From Blautia wexlerae DSM 19850 (GTDB taxonomy: Bacteria > Bacillota > Clostridia > Lachnospirales > Lachnospiraceae), in the NCBI RefSeq assembly GCF_025148125.1, contig NZ_CP102267.1, positions 3,358,501 through 3,422,500 on the forward strand: a stretch of DNA of 64,000 bases, in the 5' to 3' direction. Position numbers and translations under genes: made by a program. The notes below the pieces were generated by a model. It was not told the origin of the DNA and searched no databases. It saw nothing but the letters and a program-made list of their open reading frames with translations. Shown here in pieces: positions 41,108 to 50,773 of the stretch (the stretch's first letter is position 1; each line of letters opens with the position of its first letter).

Positions 41108-42820
41108 CTAATCTCTTGGTGTTAATCCTACATACATATCTTTGTACTGTTTTGCACTCTTTTCCCAGGAAACATCTTTATTCATATCACGGATCACCAT
41201 ATCATCCCAGGATTTTCTGTTCTCGAAATAGAGCGTCTTTGCTCTGTTGATCGCATCGTAAAGCAGCCCGCTTTCATATCTGTCAAATGTAAAACCGTTT
41301 CCTGTATTCTCAAACATATTATAAGGCTGAACCGTATCTTTAAGTCCTCCGGTCTCTCTTACAATCGGAACTGCACCATATCTCATGGCTATAAGCTGTG
41401 TAAGTCCACATGGTTCAAATCTTGATGGAACCAGAAGTGCATCACATCCTGCATAAATATTGTGAGCCACATTTTCATTGTAAGCAATATATGCACAGAA
41501 ATTGCCTTTATATTTGTTTTCATAATAACGGAATGTATTTTCATACTGAGAATCACCAGTACCAAGAACAACCACCTGCGTATGTTCATCCATAATTCCC
41601 GGGATTACGTCATTTACAAGATCAAGACCTTTCTGGTTGGTGAGACGTGAAATAAGTCCGATTACCATCTTATGCTCATCTACATCCAGCCCCAGAGATT
41701 CCTGAAGAGCTTTTTTATTAACCTTTTTATTCTTTATCGCTGACTTCTCATCATAATCAGCAGCTAACAGCTTATCAGTTGCAGGATTCCAGATATCCGT
41801 ATCAATACCATTCACAATTCCCAGAATCTTATTGTTGTGATATCTTAAATGCTCTGCAAGTCCCTCTCCATATTCCTCTGTCTGAATCTCCCAGGCATAG
41901 GTGTTACTTACAGTTGTAACTTTATTGCTGTAAGCGATGCCACCCTTTAACATATTGGCATCCAGCCAGTTCTGGATCATGCAGTCCTTATTAAATACAT
42001 AATCAGGAAGTCCTGACCAGTATTGAATCTTTTTTCTGTCATAAATACCCTGGAACTTCAGATTATGTATTGTGAGTACTGAAATTGCACGTCCTACATC
42101 TGTATCCTGAAAACAGGTTCTCAGATAAAGTGGTACTAAAGCTGCCTGCCAGTCATGACAATGTACTACATCAGGAGTCCAGTTCAAATAATTAAGGGCA
42201 GCAAGGGCAGCTTTTGCAAAATAACAGAATTTCGGAATGTCATCTATGAGATTCGTATATGGATTTCCCCAGGAGAAGAACTCATCATTATCTATAAAAT
42301 CATAGACAACCCCATCCTCCTGATATTCCATAATTCCCACATAATACTGCTTTCCATCAGAGCAGAGATTCATATCAAAGGAACCCCTGTATTCCATCTT
42401 TTCCTGAAATTTCTGAGGAATACATTTGTATCTTGGAATAATGACCTTAACATCAATGTTTAATTTTGCCAGACTCTTTGGCAGGGCAGACATTACATCT
42501 CCCAATCCGCCGGTCTTAACAAATGGATAACATTCTGATCCAATGAAGGCTACACTTCTTCGCGGTCCCAGATCAGGCTGTCTCGTTGGAATGTTCTGTT
42601 CATTCTGTTCAACAGATGGCTTCTGAACAATTACGGCTTGCTTAACAGAAACATTCTCTACTGTTGGAGCAACAGTCTTAACAGCTTTTTGAGGACTGTT
42701 TTTTGCACTGCTTTTTACGCTGTTTCTTGCATTGCTCTTTGTATTACTCTTTGCATTGCCTTTGGTACTGCTTTTGGTACTGCTTTTGGCACTGCTTGTT
42801 TGAACTGTTTTTTTTCTCAT
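41108..42820 (-). CDS. glgA: Glycogen synthase with Lys/Ser-rich N-terminal extension
   Basis: A 570-residue GT5 glycogen/starch synthase: VAFIGSECYPFVKTGGLGDV holds the ADP-glucose motif KTGGLGD (about 103-109). HCHDWQAALVPLY and the C-terminal SRFEPCGLTQLIAMRYGAVP with E-x7-E are also present. It uses ADP-glucose to extend alpha-1,4-glucan in the cytoplasm. A normal GlgA starts about 90 residues later. The extra N-terminus has repeats of the type K-S-x-A/T-K-x-S/N (residues 1-45), then a Val/Gln-rich linker. It is encoded by near-repeated DNA. The function of the extension is unknown. Confidence 0.93.
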   Translation of the reverse strand: MRKKTVQTSSAKSSTKSSTKGNAKSNTKSNARNSVKSSAKNSPQKAVKTVAPTVENVSVKQAVIVQKPSVEQNEQNIPTRQPDLGPRRSVAFIGSECYPFVKTGGLGDVMSALPKSLAKLNIDVKVIIPRYKCIPQKFQEKMEYRGSFDMNLCSDGKQYYVGIMEYQEDGVVYDFIDNDEFFSWGNPYTNLIDDIPKFCYFAKAALAALNYLNWTPDVVHCHDWQAALVPLYLRTCFQDTDVGRAISVLTIHNLKFQGIYDRKKIQYWSGLPDYVFNKDCMIQNWLDANMLKGGIAYSNKVTTVSNTYAWEIQTEEYGEGLAEHLRYHNNKILGIVNGIDTDIWNPATDKLLAADYDEKSAIKNKKVNKKALQESLGLDVDEHKMVIGLISRLTNQKGLDLVNDVIPGIMDEHTQVVVLGTGDSQYENTFRYYENKYKGNFCAYIAYNENVAHNIYAGCDALLVPSRFEPCGLTQLIAMRYGAVPIVRETGGLKDTVQPYNMFENTGNGFTFDRYESGLLYDAINRAKTLYFENRKSWDDMVIRDMNKDVSWEKSAKQYKDMYVGLTPRD

Positions 42821-43129
42821 ATCATTGATCTCCCTTTTGCATTTTACAAAGTCCGAAATTTATTATGCCTTAACTAAAATGTCCTCCGGTAAGTTCCTGA
42901 TAAACATTCATTTTGCAGATATTTATCATTTCCTGTTAATTTCAATTATAACACAAAATGCGCAAAGTAACTATTATTATCTGAAATGCTTCCATCACTT
43001 AACTCTTACCTGAATGATACAAGCTGGTTTATTCCTTTTCATTATATCTGCTTCTTTTATTTTACAGATACACTACATAGAAAAAGGGATCTTCCACTCA
43101 GTCAATTTGAATAAAAACATAATCTGTTT
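42821..43129. other. Intergenic, no gene seen
   Basis: AT-rich. A TTATAAT-like -10 on the minus strand near 42945 could be the glgA promoter. I see no conserved frame, strong hairpin or repeat. Confidence 0.5.
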
Positions 43130-43717
43130 TTATTTCACGCATTCCATAATTATCATCTCACATCTGTCATATCCAAGCTGTGAGCTGTTCAGGCACAGTG
43201 TGTAATTGCTGGCTTTTCCCCAGTTCTGATCTGTGTAAAAGTTATAATTTGTTCTTCGCCTTTTATCTGTGTCTGCCATCATTTTCACAGCTTCCTTCTC
43301 TTTTACATTGTATAAACCAGTGATACGCTTTATTTTTTCCGGCATGTCCCCATGAATAAATACATTCAGCACATCGTCCCGGTCTTTCAGTATATAGTCT
43401 GCATTTCTTCCAATGATCACACAAGGCTCCTTCTCAGCCAATTCTAAAATAATATTTCTCTGTGCCTCATACACCATGTCCTCCACAGATTTTCCTGTGA
43501 TATCACGACCGGAAAATGCATATGCGAACAAACCTTTTTTCGGAGATAATTCCGCATTTTCCTGAATATATTCCGGTGATAAGCCGGACTTTTCTGCAAT
43601 CTGACCAATGATATTTTTATCATAATAGGCAATTCCGAGTTTCTTTGCCACTTCTTCTCCGATAAAACGTCCACCGCTTCCAAATTCCCTGCTGATCGTA
43701 ATAATTCTTTTTGCCAT
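43130..43717 (-). CDS. Cytidylate kinase-like protein
   Basis: A 195-residue protein of the cytidylate-kinase-like (AAA_33/CMK-like) family: ITISREFGSGGRFIGEEVAK is the P-loop variant (GSGG instead of GxxGxGK), followed by LGIAYYDKNIIGQIAEKSG and IGRNADYILKD. It differs from the essential Cmk in the P-loop and is often found beside MATE or other membrane genes in gut clostridia. The substrate is not known. It lies 12 bp downstream of the MATE gene and is co-transcribed. Confidence 0.85.
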   Translation of the reverse strand: MAKRIITISREFGSGGRFIGEEVAKKLGIAYYDKNIIGQIAEKSGLSPEYIQENAELSPKKGLFAYAFSGRDITGKSVEDMVYEAQRNIILELAEKEPCVIIGRNADYILKDRDDVLNVFIHGDMPEKIKRITGLYNVKEKEAVKMMADTDKRRRTNYNFYTDQNWGKASNYTLCLNSSQLGYDRCEMIIMECVK

Positions 43718-43729
43718 CTCTGATTCCTC

Positions 43730-45097
43730 CTAGTTTAAAACATCAACCCTATTTTTTCTGATTTTCTTTAAAAATACATATCCCACAAAACATGAAATTA
43801 TTTCAGTAATTGGAAATGCCCACCAGATCAACGAAACTCCCATCTGACCATTTCTGACAAACAGAGAAAAGATTCCCGCCAGTGGCAGGATAATAATCAG
43901 CTGTCTCAAAAGTGAAATCACCAGTGATTCCAGGCCGCCATCCAATGCCTGGTAAATTCCCTGATAAGCAACATTAATTCCGGCAAACAAGAAACTCACT
44001 GAAATCACTCTCATCGCGGCAATAAAATATTCTCTTGACTGTCCTGCATTAAACAGCATTGCAAATGCTCCGGGGAAAATTTCCGTAATTGCAATTCCCA
44101 GAATCATTAATGCAATGGTATAAATAATTCCATATTTGATACCATCCTGAATTCTCTTTTTGCTTCTCATTCCATAAGCAAATGCAATGATCGGAGTGAT
44201 CGCATCTCGCAGACCAAAAGCAAGGAAGAGAACAAACTGCTGGACTTTATAGAACAATCCATAGGCTGTCTGTGCTGATGGATTGAACTTCAGGATTAGA
44301 TTCATCACATAAACCATAATAGACATCAGAGCCTGCGCAATAATTGCCGGAAGTCCGATTGCATAGATTTCTTTTATAACACCAGCATTCGGTTTCATGT
44401 ATTTCGGTCCATGCCCGAATTCCCTGTTCAGTTTCATATGAAAAATAAGCAGCAATACAGCAGAAGCAACCTGACCAATTACAGTTGCGTAAGCTGCACC
44501 TTTCACTCCCATTTCAGGGCAAGGTCCAATACCGTAGATCATGATCGGATCGAGAATAATATTTACAACGGCACCAACCACCTGTCCGATTGTAGAATAA
44601 AGAGAACGACCTGTTGCCTGTAATAGCTTTTCAAATAAAGAAAAGAAAATAATACCAAAAGAAATCACACAGCATATCCGCAGATAACTGACTCCCATTT
44701 CAAGTACTTCTGCATCAACTGTCTGTGATGAAATATATGCTTTCACTCCAAAAATACCAAACAGTAAGCAGACCACGTAAATGATCACACCCAGGAACAG
44801 ACTGTTTCCTGCTACCTTTGCAGCCTTTTCCCTGTTTCCCTGTCCAAGTGTCCTTGCAAGAAGTGCATTGGTTCCTACACCTGTTCCGATTCCTGCCGCT
44901 ACCATAAGCATCTGAACCGGAAATACCAGAGTGAGGGCATTTAATGCAGCTTCACTGCCTACTCTCATATTTCCTACAAACGCACTGTCTACAATGTTAT
45001 AGACCGCCTGCAATGCCATGGATAAGATCATAGGGATTCCCATCTGGATCATCAGCTTATTCACCGGCATATCCTTCATTTTGTTGCTTTCTGCCAT
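43730..45097 (-). CDS. MATE-family efflux transporter
   Basis: A protein of 455 residues from the ATG at 45097 (GAGAGGAG upstream). Twelve helices are predicted in two six-helix halves. [20 protein letters not shown] and [11 protein letters not shown] are the typical MATE N-terminus. Transporters of this family move cationic drugs or metabolites out with Na+ or H+. The leader region upstream holds two stem-loops with a shared loop sequence (45141-45172, 45219-45260). It forms an operon with the cytidylate kinase-like gene. Confidence 0.9.
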   Translation of the reverse strand: MAESNKMKDMPVNKLMIQMGIPMILSMALQAVYNIVDSAFVGNMRVGSEAALNALTLVFPVQMLMVAAGIGTGVGTNALLARTLGQGNREKAAKVAGNSLFLGVIIYVVCLLFGIFGVKAYISSQTVDAEVLEMGVSYLRICCVISFGIIFFSLFEKLLQATGRSLYSTIGQVVGAVVNIILDPIMIYGIGPCPEMGVKGAAYATVIGQVASAVLLLIFHMKLNREFGHGPKYMKPNAGVIKEIYAIGLPAIIAQALMSIMVYVMNLILKFNPSAQTAYGLFYKVQQFVLFLAFGLRDAITPIIAFAYGMRSKKRIQDGIKYGIIYTIALMILGIAITEIFPGAFAMLFNAGQSREYFIAAMRVISVSFLFAGINVAYQGIYQALDGGLESLVISLLRQLIIILPLAGIFSLFVRNGQMGVSLIWWAFPITEIISCFVGYVFLKKIRKNRVDVLN

Positions 45098-45140
45098 TTT
45101 ACTTTTACTCCTCTCTTTTCTGCACAAAAAAAATGCGCAC

Positions 45141-45172
45141 CCTGTCACATAAGCTGGACTTACGCTGACAGG
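45141..45172 (-). terminator. Stem-loop 1 with conserved loop, MATE leader
   Basis: Stem CCTGTCA/TGACAGG encloses, on the minus strand, AGCGTAAGTCCAGCTTATG. It could be a terminator or leader element. The loop sequence is shared with stem-loop 2 at 45219-45260. Confidence 0.5.
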
Positions 45173-45218
45173 CTACACACTTTCTTCATGGCAAATATTC
45201 TATTTTAACAAAAGAAAA

Positions 45219-45260
45219 ACGAGTAGCATGAAACTGGATTTACGCTCATCTGCTACTCGT
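45219..45260 (-). terminator. Stem-loop 2 with conserved loop, downstream of the CarD-like gene
   Basis: Stem ACGAGTAGCA/TGCTACTCGT, followed on the minus strand by T4C, is a good terminator for the CarD-like gene. The loop, AGCGTAAATCCAGTTTCATG, matches that of stem-loop 1 at 17 of 19-20 positions, although the stems differ. Confidence 0.6.
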
Positions 45261-45335
45261 TCATTATCATTATATTTCCTGTTTTCTAAAAAGTCAAACG
45301 AAATATTTTTTACAATTTACATTTTACAATGCACA

Positions 45336-45851
45336 TCAATCTATTTTATTTTGATCGATGTAATCAATAATCGTTTTACAAATTTCCTGCTTTGGCTTTT
45401 CAAGTGCAACTCCCAGTTCCATATATAACAGATTTTCTGCTATCTGGAAATACCTTGCATCTGTAGCAGTACACTTTTTCCCCTGTGCAAGTCTTTTCTG
45501 CTTCCGCTGATAAATCATTTTTATAATAGCAACTAATGCCTCAGGGTTATTTGCTCTTACTGCTTCTTTATAATTTTGTTCCCTCATTTTTTCATTGTTT
45601 GTCCATGCTGTCGGGATATCCGGAATTCGTTTGATCAGATTCCAGGCTTCTTCTTTTGTCAGACATAATCTCAGTCTTGAATCTGAGCTTGAAACAGGAA
45701 CATATATTTTGTCCTTTTCATCTTCTACTGGTTTCATCAGATAATATAACTTATCGTTTTTTTCATCCTGCGGATTCAAATATAAAATATTTTCTATTTT
45801 ACAGATACCTGTAACTGATTTGCTGACAAAGTCTCCAATTTCATATTTCAC
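45336..45851 (-). CDS. CarD/CdnL-like RNA-polymerase-binding regulator
   Basis: A protein of 171 residues from the GTG at 45851 (GGAGTGG upstream). KYEIGDFVSKSVTGICKIEN is the start of the CarD/TRCF RNA-polymerase-interacting domain, with YYLMKPVEDEKDKIYVPVSS completing it. A helical C-terminal part follows (about 75-165: AIIKMIYQRKQKRLAQGKKC). Such proteins bind RNA polymerase beta and adjust promoter opening. The upstream small gene may be co-transcribed. Confidence 0.82.
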   Translation of the reverse strand: MKYEIGDFVSKSVTGICKIENILYLNPQDEKNDKLYYLMKPVEDEKDKIYVPVSSSDSRLRLCLTKEEAWNLIKRIPDIPTAWTNNEKMREQNYKEAVRANNPEALVAIIKMIYQRKQKRLAQGKKCTATDARYFQIAENLLYMELGVALEKPKQEICKTIIDYIDQNKID

Positions 45852-45879
45852 AAAATCCACTCCTTGCTGACTGGCATTC

Positions 45880-46101
45880 TTATTCCGTAAAAGTATAACG
45901 TACAAAAGAACCCTGATTGTCTCCTGTTACTATTACAACATCTCCACTCTCATTGCGTGTGGATTCCAGAATCGGAAATCTTCCATTTTCTTTTACATAG
46001 GCTTCCGGGCTGGCTGCTTCTGCCTCGATCAAAGTTTTTTTACTGTATTGTTCTCCTCCACACGGATTTATATCCTCAATAAAAATTTCATACTCATGCA
46101 T
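45880..46101 (-). CDS. Small protein of unknown function
   Basis: A 73-residue protein with EYEIFIEDINPCGGEQYSKK, then VIVTGDNQGSFVRYTFTE. It looks like a single mixed alpha/beta domain without signal or membrane segment. AGGAGGA lies before the start. It lies 28 bp upstream of the CarD-like gene. I do not recognise the family. Confidence 0.6.
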   Translation of the reverse strand: MHEYEIFIEDINPCGGEQYSKKTLIEAEAASPEAYVKENGRFPILESTRNESGDVVIVTGDNQGSFVRYTFTE

Positions 46102-46199
46102 ATGCAGTTCCTCCTGAAATTCATTTTATAAAAACAAGCAGCATAACTATTGTTTTCCGACTCATTATGCTACTCGCCCTTATTTTTATTATAAAGCCA

Positions 46200-46374
46200 T
46201 TTTACTTTGATGTGAACCTCACATGACTGAAGTCACGTGCTTCCAGACGCTTTAGGCGTCAGACTGAATATCGGCGGATACGCCTATAACTTAGGTACGC
46301 AGTTATGCGCATTTCCCATGCCAGATATGGCAGGTTCCCACATTACAGGTAGTCCACTGTATATCTGCCTGTAT
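46200..46374 (-). ncRNA. Probable omega-RNA region and right end of the TnpB element
   Basis: About 175 nt after the TnpB stop on the minus strand have several stems (TGCCATATCTGGCA; CAACTGCG-type; GACGCC/GGCGTC-like) and end in CACGTGACTTCAGTCATGTG then AGGTTCAC, a form typical of IS605-group right ends. In that group the RNA transcribed over the 3' end of tnpB guides TnpB, with the guide taken from DNA flanking the end (here from about 46195 downward). Assigned from position and hairpin only. Confidence 0.55.
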
Positions 46375-47703
46375 CTATGCTGCTTTTAAACGTTCCATTT
46401 CTGAATGGAGTTTCCTCAGATCTGCATAAACGCATGAGGTTCTACGCTTTACAGGAGGGACTTTTGCCTCCAGTAAAGACCTTTCCGTTGCCGGAAGGGG
46501 TTTTAAAAGTTCCCTTATAAAATATCTCGCCCCTATATTATAGGATGCTGACAGGTCACAATTATATCGTTTTCCTGTCTGGAAAGTACAGAGGCTGTGA
46601 TTTTCCCAGTCACGTGTTACCGCCCCGGAACCATCATAAGCCAGTCTGCTGGTATTCCATGCGCAGATCCTGGATACCCGCATCCCTTTCCTGTGTGCCT
46701 GATGTTCACAACACTTCTGGATATCTCTTTTTCTCCACAGGTGCAGTTTCTGTTTTTTCTTTCCCGATATCTTCCCCTGCATCTCCAGATACTCGAACAC
46801 GATCACATCTGCATGGTTTTCTTCCGCATATCTTACAATCGCACCTGCAGTCTTTTTACCCAGTTCTGTGTTCAGACGTTTCGTATATGCCCATCTTCCC
46901 TGTGTCTGCGCAGAGCCATGTTCCCTCTGGGATCTGCGGATCCGTCCCAGTGTGCGGTACATCCGGTCTTTTTCACTGGGATGATCTATAAATCTTCTTC
47001 CCAGGACAGTTCCGTCTGCCCGCATGATCGTACAGACTGCATCGGTATTGATCCCTAAGTCCACGCTACAGATAATCTGTTCTTTCACAGGTGTTTTGGT
47101 AAGTGTTACTTCCTCTTTATAGGAAAAACGCAAAAAATACTTCTGGTGTCTCTTTTCCAGAGTCGGGGCAGATGCCTTTTTCCCTGACCAGCATTTTCTC
47201 AGATATTCCATATCCGTATGATCCAGACGTACACAGGACCATTTCCAGTCATGACCGTCATAGAGTTTCAGGTATGCTTCGTCTTTCCCTTCCGCGCCTT
47301 CACGATACATGACATCACGGTAGAAGACCGGCATGGCGTGATTCTCATATACAAGCTTTGGTTTCCCGCTCTTTCCGTCGGTCTTTTCCCATAGATCCAG
47401 CCGTGTTTTATAAGAGGATACTGTCCCCAGTGCATGCTGGATGGCAGATCTGCGCAGATAGGAAGGCATCTTTGGGAACCGGATATCAAAATCAAAACAG
47501 GCATTGTTTTTCTTCGTAGTATGTACCAGATGTTCTGCAGCATTAAAACGCCTCTTTGCATCCGGGATTTCTGCTAATTCTTCCCATACCTGCACATAAA
47601 TCCCAATCAGATAGCTGACAGCAGAACGATAGATCTCCAGTGTCTGGCGGATCGGGATATTCTGTTTTCGTAATTCTACACCATAACTGGATATTATCTG
47701 CAT
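46375..47703 (-). CDS. tnpB: TnpB RNA-guided nuclease (IS605/IS1341 type)
   Basis: A 442-residue TnpB. RuvC I is SVDLGINTDAVC (Asp ~215), RuvC II IVFEYLEMQG (Glu ~302), RuvC III CDLSASYNIGARY (Asp ~384). The zinc-finger segment between II and III lacks the normal two CxxC pairs, keeping only scattered Cys (RICAWNTS; SLCTFQ; YNCDLS). No tnpA is nearby, so the element is of the stand-alone IS1341 type. TnpB cuts DNA guided by an RNA from the element's right end. Domain integrity suggests activity. Confidence 0.9.
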   Translation of the reverse strand: MQIISSYGVELRKQNIPIRQTLEIYRSAVSYLIGIYVQVWEELAEIPDAKRRFNAAEHLVHTTKKNNACFDFDIRFPKMPSYLRRSAIQHALGTVSSYKTRLDLWEKTDGKSGKPKLVYENHAMPVFYRDVMYREGAEGKDEAYLKLYDGHDWKWSCVRLDHTDMEYLRKCWSGKKASAPTLEKRHQKYFLRFSYKEEVTLTKTPVKEQIICSVDLGINTDAVCTIMRADGTVLGRRFIDHPSEKDRMYRTLGRIRRSQREHGSAQTQGRWAYTKRLNTELGKKTAGAIVRYAEENHADVIVFEYLEMQGKISGKKKQKLHLWRKRDIQKCCEHQAHRKGMRVSRICAWNTSRLAYDGSGAVTRDWENHSLCTFQTGKRYNCDLSASYNIGARYFIRELLKPLPATERSLLEAKVPPVKRRTSCVYADLRKLHSEMERLKAA

Positions 47704-47880
47704 TTTTATTTTTCCCTGATAACTCTTTTCTCAGATTCTGTTGTTTTTTCTACTACCCATGGCTATATTTTAGCACATATAGCGCTAAAAATAAACATAT
47801 GTTTTCCTTTGGGTAAAAAATTTGCGCGTCTAACTCATCACTACTACAATATATTTATGGGTAATCCCCTTACTTCCAGT
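47704..47880. other. Left flank of TnpB element; no gene
   Basis: Holds a short dyad (TTTTAGC/GCTAAAA, 47772-47795) and low-complexity T-rich sequence. It may contain the element's left end, which I cannot fix exactly. Confidence 0.4.
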
Positions 47881-48119
47881 AAGGATTTATCCATCTCATT
47901 ACTTAAACTGTTAGAATGTAGGATGCAATGGTATATCGACTTCATCACTTGGACCTCGCGTCCGTACTTTAGACTGATAACCGGCTCCTCATTCACAGTG
48001 TTCGTTTTATGCAGGTTGGATCACATTAGGTGCATTCGTGTCACACACAGTAGTTTGAACAGGTAATGAGTAAAACTGGTATTTATCCATTGTAATATTT
48101 TTTAAGGAGTGATAAATTT
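47880..48119 (+). ncRNA. Candidate bridge RNA of the IS110 element
   Basis: About 240 nt of non-coding sequence directly upstream of the IS110 transposase. It is rich in potential stems (CTTACTTCCAGTAAG, GGACCTCGCGTCC, GTGTCACAC). In the IS110/IS621 group this leader makes the bridge RNA that joins target and donor. I infer this from place, length and dyads. Loop assignment needs a covariance search and sequence of the two ends. Confidence 0.5.
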
Positions 48120-49331
48120 ATGAACGCAGTAGGTATCGATGTTTCAAAAGGTAAAAGTATGGTTACAATTCTGAGACCATTTGGGGAGATTGTATCCTCT
48201 CCTTTTGAGATTAAGCACACATCCAGTGATATCCATTCACTTATTAAACTTATTCATTCTATCGAAGGTGAATCCCGGGTTGTAATGGAACATACCGGCC
48301 GCTACTACGAAGCACTTGCTCACCAGCTTTCAGCAGCAGATCTCTTTGTCAGTGCTGTTAATCCCAAGTTGGTCAAAGATTTTAATAACGATTCTCTTCG
48401 CAAAATCAAGTCCGACAAAGCTGATTCTGTCAAGATTGCCCGCTACGCTCTTGACAAATGGCAAAGTCTTGAACCGTATAGTATTACAGATGAATTACGC
48501 GCTCAGCTAAAGGTCATGAATCGTCAGTTCCATTTCTATGTGAAACAAAAAACGGCTATGAAAAATAATCTTATTGGCCTCATTGACCAGACCTATCCAA
48601 ATGCAAATACTTATTTCAATAGTCCCACCCGCAGTGATGGTTCCCAGAAATGGGTTGATTTTGTCTCTACATACTGGCATGTAGATTGCATTCGTAAAAT
48701 GTCTCTAAACGCTTTTGTTGAACATTATCAGAACTGGTGCAAGCGCAAAAAATATGCCTTCAATAAATCAAAAGCGGAAGAAATTTACACCAAAACAAAG
48801 GAACTTGTTCCAGTATTTCCTAAGAATGAAATAACCAAACATATCATCAGACAAGCTATCGATCAGCTCAACAGTACTTCCGTTACTGTCGAAACAATAC
48901 GCACTCTCATGAACGAGACTGCCTCAAAGCTTCCTGAATACTCAATTGTCATGCAGTTTAAAGGGATCGGTCCATCTCTCGGTCCACAGCTTATGGCTGA
49001 GATCGGTGATGTAACCAGATTCACGCATAAAGGAGCCCTTACTGCATTCGCCGGAGTTGATCCTGGGGTAAACGAATCTGGTTCCTATGCACAAAAAAGC
49101 GTCCCAACATCCAAACGTGGATCTTCAAATTTAAGAAAGACTCTTTTTCAAGTAATGGATGTTCTTATCAAAACCATGCCTCAGGATGATCCTGTATATC
49201 AATTCATGGACAGAAAACGCACCCAGGGTAAGCCTTACTATGTTTATATGACTGCAGGTGCTAATAAATTTCTCAGAATATACTATGGACGAGTGAAAGA
49301 ATATCTTTCTGTTCTTCCTGATCCAAGCTAA
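48120..49331 (+). CDS. IS110-family transposase
   Basis: A 403-residue DEDD recombinase. MNAVGIDVSKGKS holds the first Asp, VVMEHTGRYYEA the Glu, and SDKADSVKIARYA the remaining acids. The C-terminal Tnp_IS116/110/902 domain is present with FKGIGPSLGPQLMAEIGDVT and FAGVDPGVNESGSY, which contains the catalytic Ser. All residues are intact. AAGGAGTG precedes the start. The coding frame is complete, so the element may be active, though ends lack inverted repeats in this family and were not defined. Confidence 0.92.
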   Translation: MNAVGIDVSKGKSMVTILRPFGEIVSSPFEIKHTSSDIHSLIKLIHSIEGESRVVMEHTGRYYEALAHQLSAADLFVSAVNPKLVKDFNNDSLRKIKSDKADSVKIARYALDKWQSLEPYSITDELRAQLKVMNRQFHFYVKQKTAMKNNLIGLIDQTYPNANTYFNSPTRSDGSQKWVDFVSTYWHVDCIRKMSLNAFVEHYQNWCKRKKYAFNKSKAEEIYTKTKELVPVFPKNEITKHIIRQAIDQLNSTSVTVETIRTLMNETASKLPEYSIVMQFKGIGPSLGPQLMAEIGDVTRFTHKGALTAFAGVDPGVNESGSYAQKSVPTSKRGSSNLRKTLFQVMDVLIKTMPQDDPVYQFMDRKRTQGKPYYVYMTAGANKFLRIYYGRVKEYLSVLPDPS

Positions 49332-49606
49332 TTCAAAACTTTTACTTTCAGACCAGCACTGGTTGTGGTGGCCTTATTTTAATGCCTAATTTTTAACCTG
49401 TAAAGTTTTTTAACTTTCTTCAATTTTAGTATTGACTTTTTATTTGCAGGCTAAAGTAACGAGAATGCGACGCGCAGTTATTCAAAAGCGTTTTTTACTA
49501 AAAATGTATCTTCTGTTTTTAGGCATTATTACTATGTATTTTCATATCCTGCGGCATCAGCGGATGGTTACGCAGGGCAAATATCGTATCTTCGTGGATT
49601 TCCTGA
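49332..49606. other. Right flank of IS110; no gene
   Basis: Short dyads (CCAGCAC/GTGGTGG area, 49353-49372) follow the transposase. The region is otherwise without a gene or promoter I can support. Confidence 0.4.
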
Positions 49607-50608
49607 TTATTTTAATACGAAATTCTTTAATTCATCCCTCTTTTTGACATGAAGCTTATTAAAGATATCTGTAAGATAATGCTTCACTGTGTTTAAGGAT
49701 ACCCCTATGTGTTCTGCGATCTCCCGGTTGCTCCAATCCCGGCAGGCCAGCATGGCAATGGAAAATTCCATGGTAGTCAGAGCGTCTGTCACCGGTCTGT
49801 CTGATGCAGGATTGTGAACCGCCATCCATCCACGGCTGAAGGTAATAACTGCATCCGATATTTTTCTGTACATCTCCGGATTTTCTTTGCGGATGCAGGA
49901 CTCCAGAAGTCCCTGGAGAAGTCCGTGGAGTTCGATAAACGGCTCGATAAGCTCATCCTTCACTGCCAGTTTCCATGCAGTGAGTATGGCTTTTTCTGCT
50001 TCTGCCTGATTCTTCAGACTGATTTCACACATAGCAGTCACACAGTAAAGATATATCATCCCAACAGGATAAATTTCTTTACAGGAAAACAGTGCCGCAT
50101 CACAGATTCCCAGCGCTCTGCTGTATTCACCTTTCAGATAAAGGTCATGGGAAATTACATTGGTAGCAAAAATTCTCAGTCCCTGAGGCAGACTGCTCAT
50201 ATATTTCTTCATATCAGGCAGTTTCTCTGTAGAGAGATGTAAAAGAACCGTTCCCATATATCCTGCAAATACACAGTATGCTGTATTTCTCTCAGAAGTG
50301 GGAGCTTCCATCTCTTTTCTCAGACATTCCCGGATGATCTCAAGGCCACGTCCGGATGCCTTCGCATTTCCCAGTGTAAGATTAGAGTACACATAGAGCA
50401 TACATGCAGACAGCTTCAGTTCCAGCCGGGAACTCATAATATAAATCTCCACCAGATCACTGCATTTCTGCGCCTGCCCTGTGAAATAATAAAATTCTGC
50501 AATAGCGATCTCCCGGAAATCCCTGTCTGCAAAACTCTCTGCTGCTTTTCTTGCATTTCCTGGCTCAAATGCTGTATTTATCAGTGGTAATACTGTATTT
50601 TCCGTCAT
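49607..50608 (-). CDS. LuxR-family regulator (short MalT-like)
   Basis: A 333-residue protein: an all-helical TPR-like region (about 1-255), then the LuxR HTH (MEFSIAMLACRDWSNREIAE, HIGVSLNTVKHYLTDIFNKL). The ATPase domain present in full MalT/LAL regulators is absent; the protein looks like the C-terminal half of that of 54051-56567. A complete gene, with no damage seen. Target unknown. Confidence 0.82.
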   Translation of the reverse strand: MTENTVLPLINTAFEPGNARKAAESFADRDFREIAIAEFYYFTGQAQKCSDLVEIYIMSSRLELKLSACMLYVYSNLTLGNAKASGRGLEIIRECLRKEMEAPTSERNTAYCVFAGYMGTVLLHLSTEKLPDMKKYMSSLPQGLRIFATNVISHDLYLKGEYSRALGICDAALFSCKEIYPVGMIYLYCVTAMCEISLKNQAEAEKAILTAWKLAVKDELIEPFIELHGLLQGLLESCIRKENPEMYRKISDAVITFSRGWMAVHNPASDRPVTDALTTMEFSIAMLACRDWSNREIAEHIGVSLNTVKHYLTDIFNKLHVKKRDELKNFVLK

Positions 50609-50773
50609 ATATCCACTCTGCCATGTCCTTTCTCTCTGTATTTTTTTATATTACCACCTTTTTCTTGTTTTTTCTATAATACTTATAAATTCCCGGAACG
50701 AAAAAAATACCGGATCAGGCCTGTTTGGCTCAATCCGGTATGTTTTCATTTCACAGTTAAAACCCCCTCAGGA

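Noticed and set aside
45120..45265. Known riboswitch upstream of the MATE operon
   Set aside because: I could not match conserved motifs of guanidine, preQ1 or other classes; only the shared loop sequence is supported.
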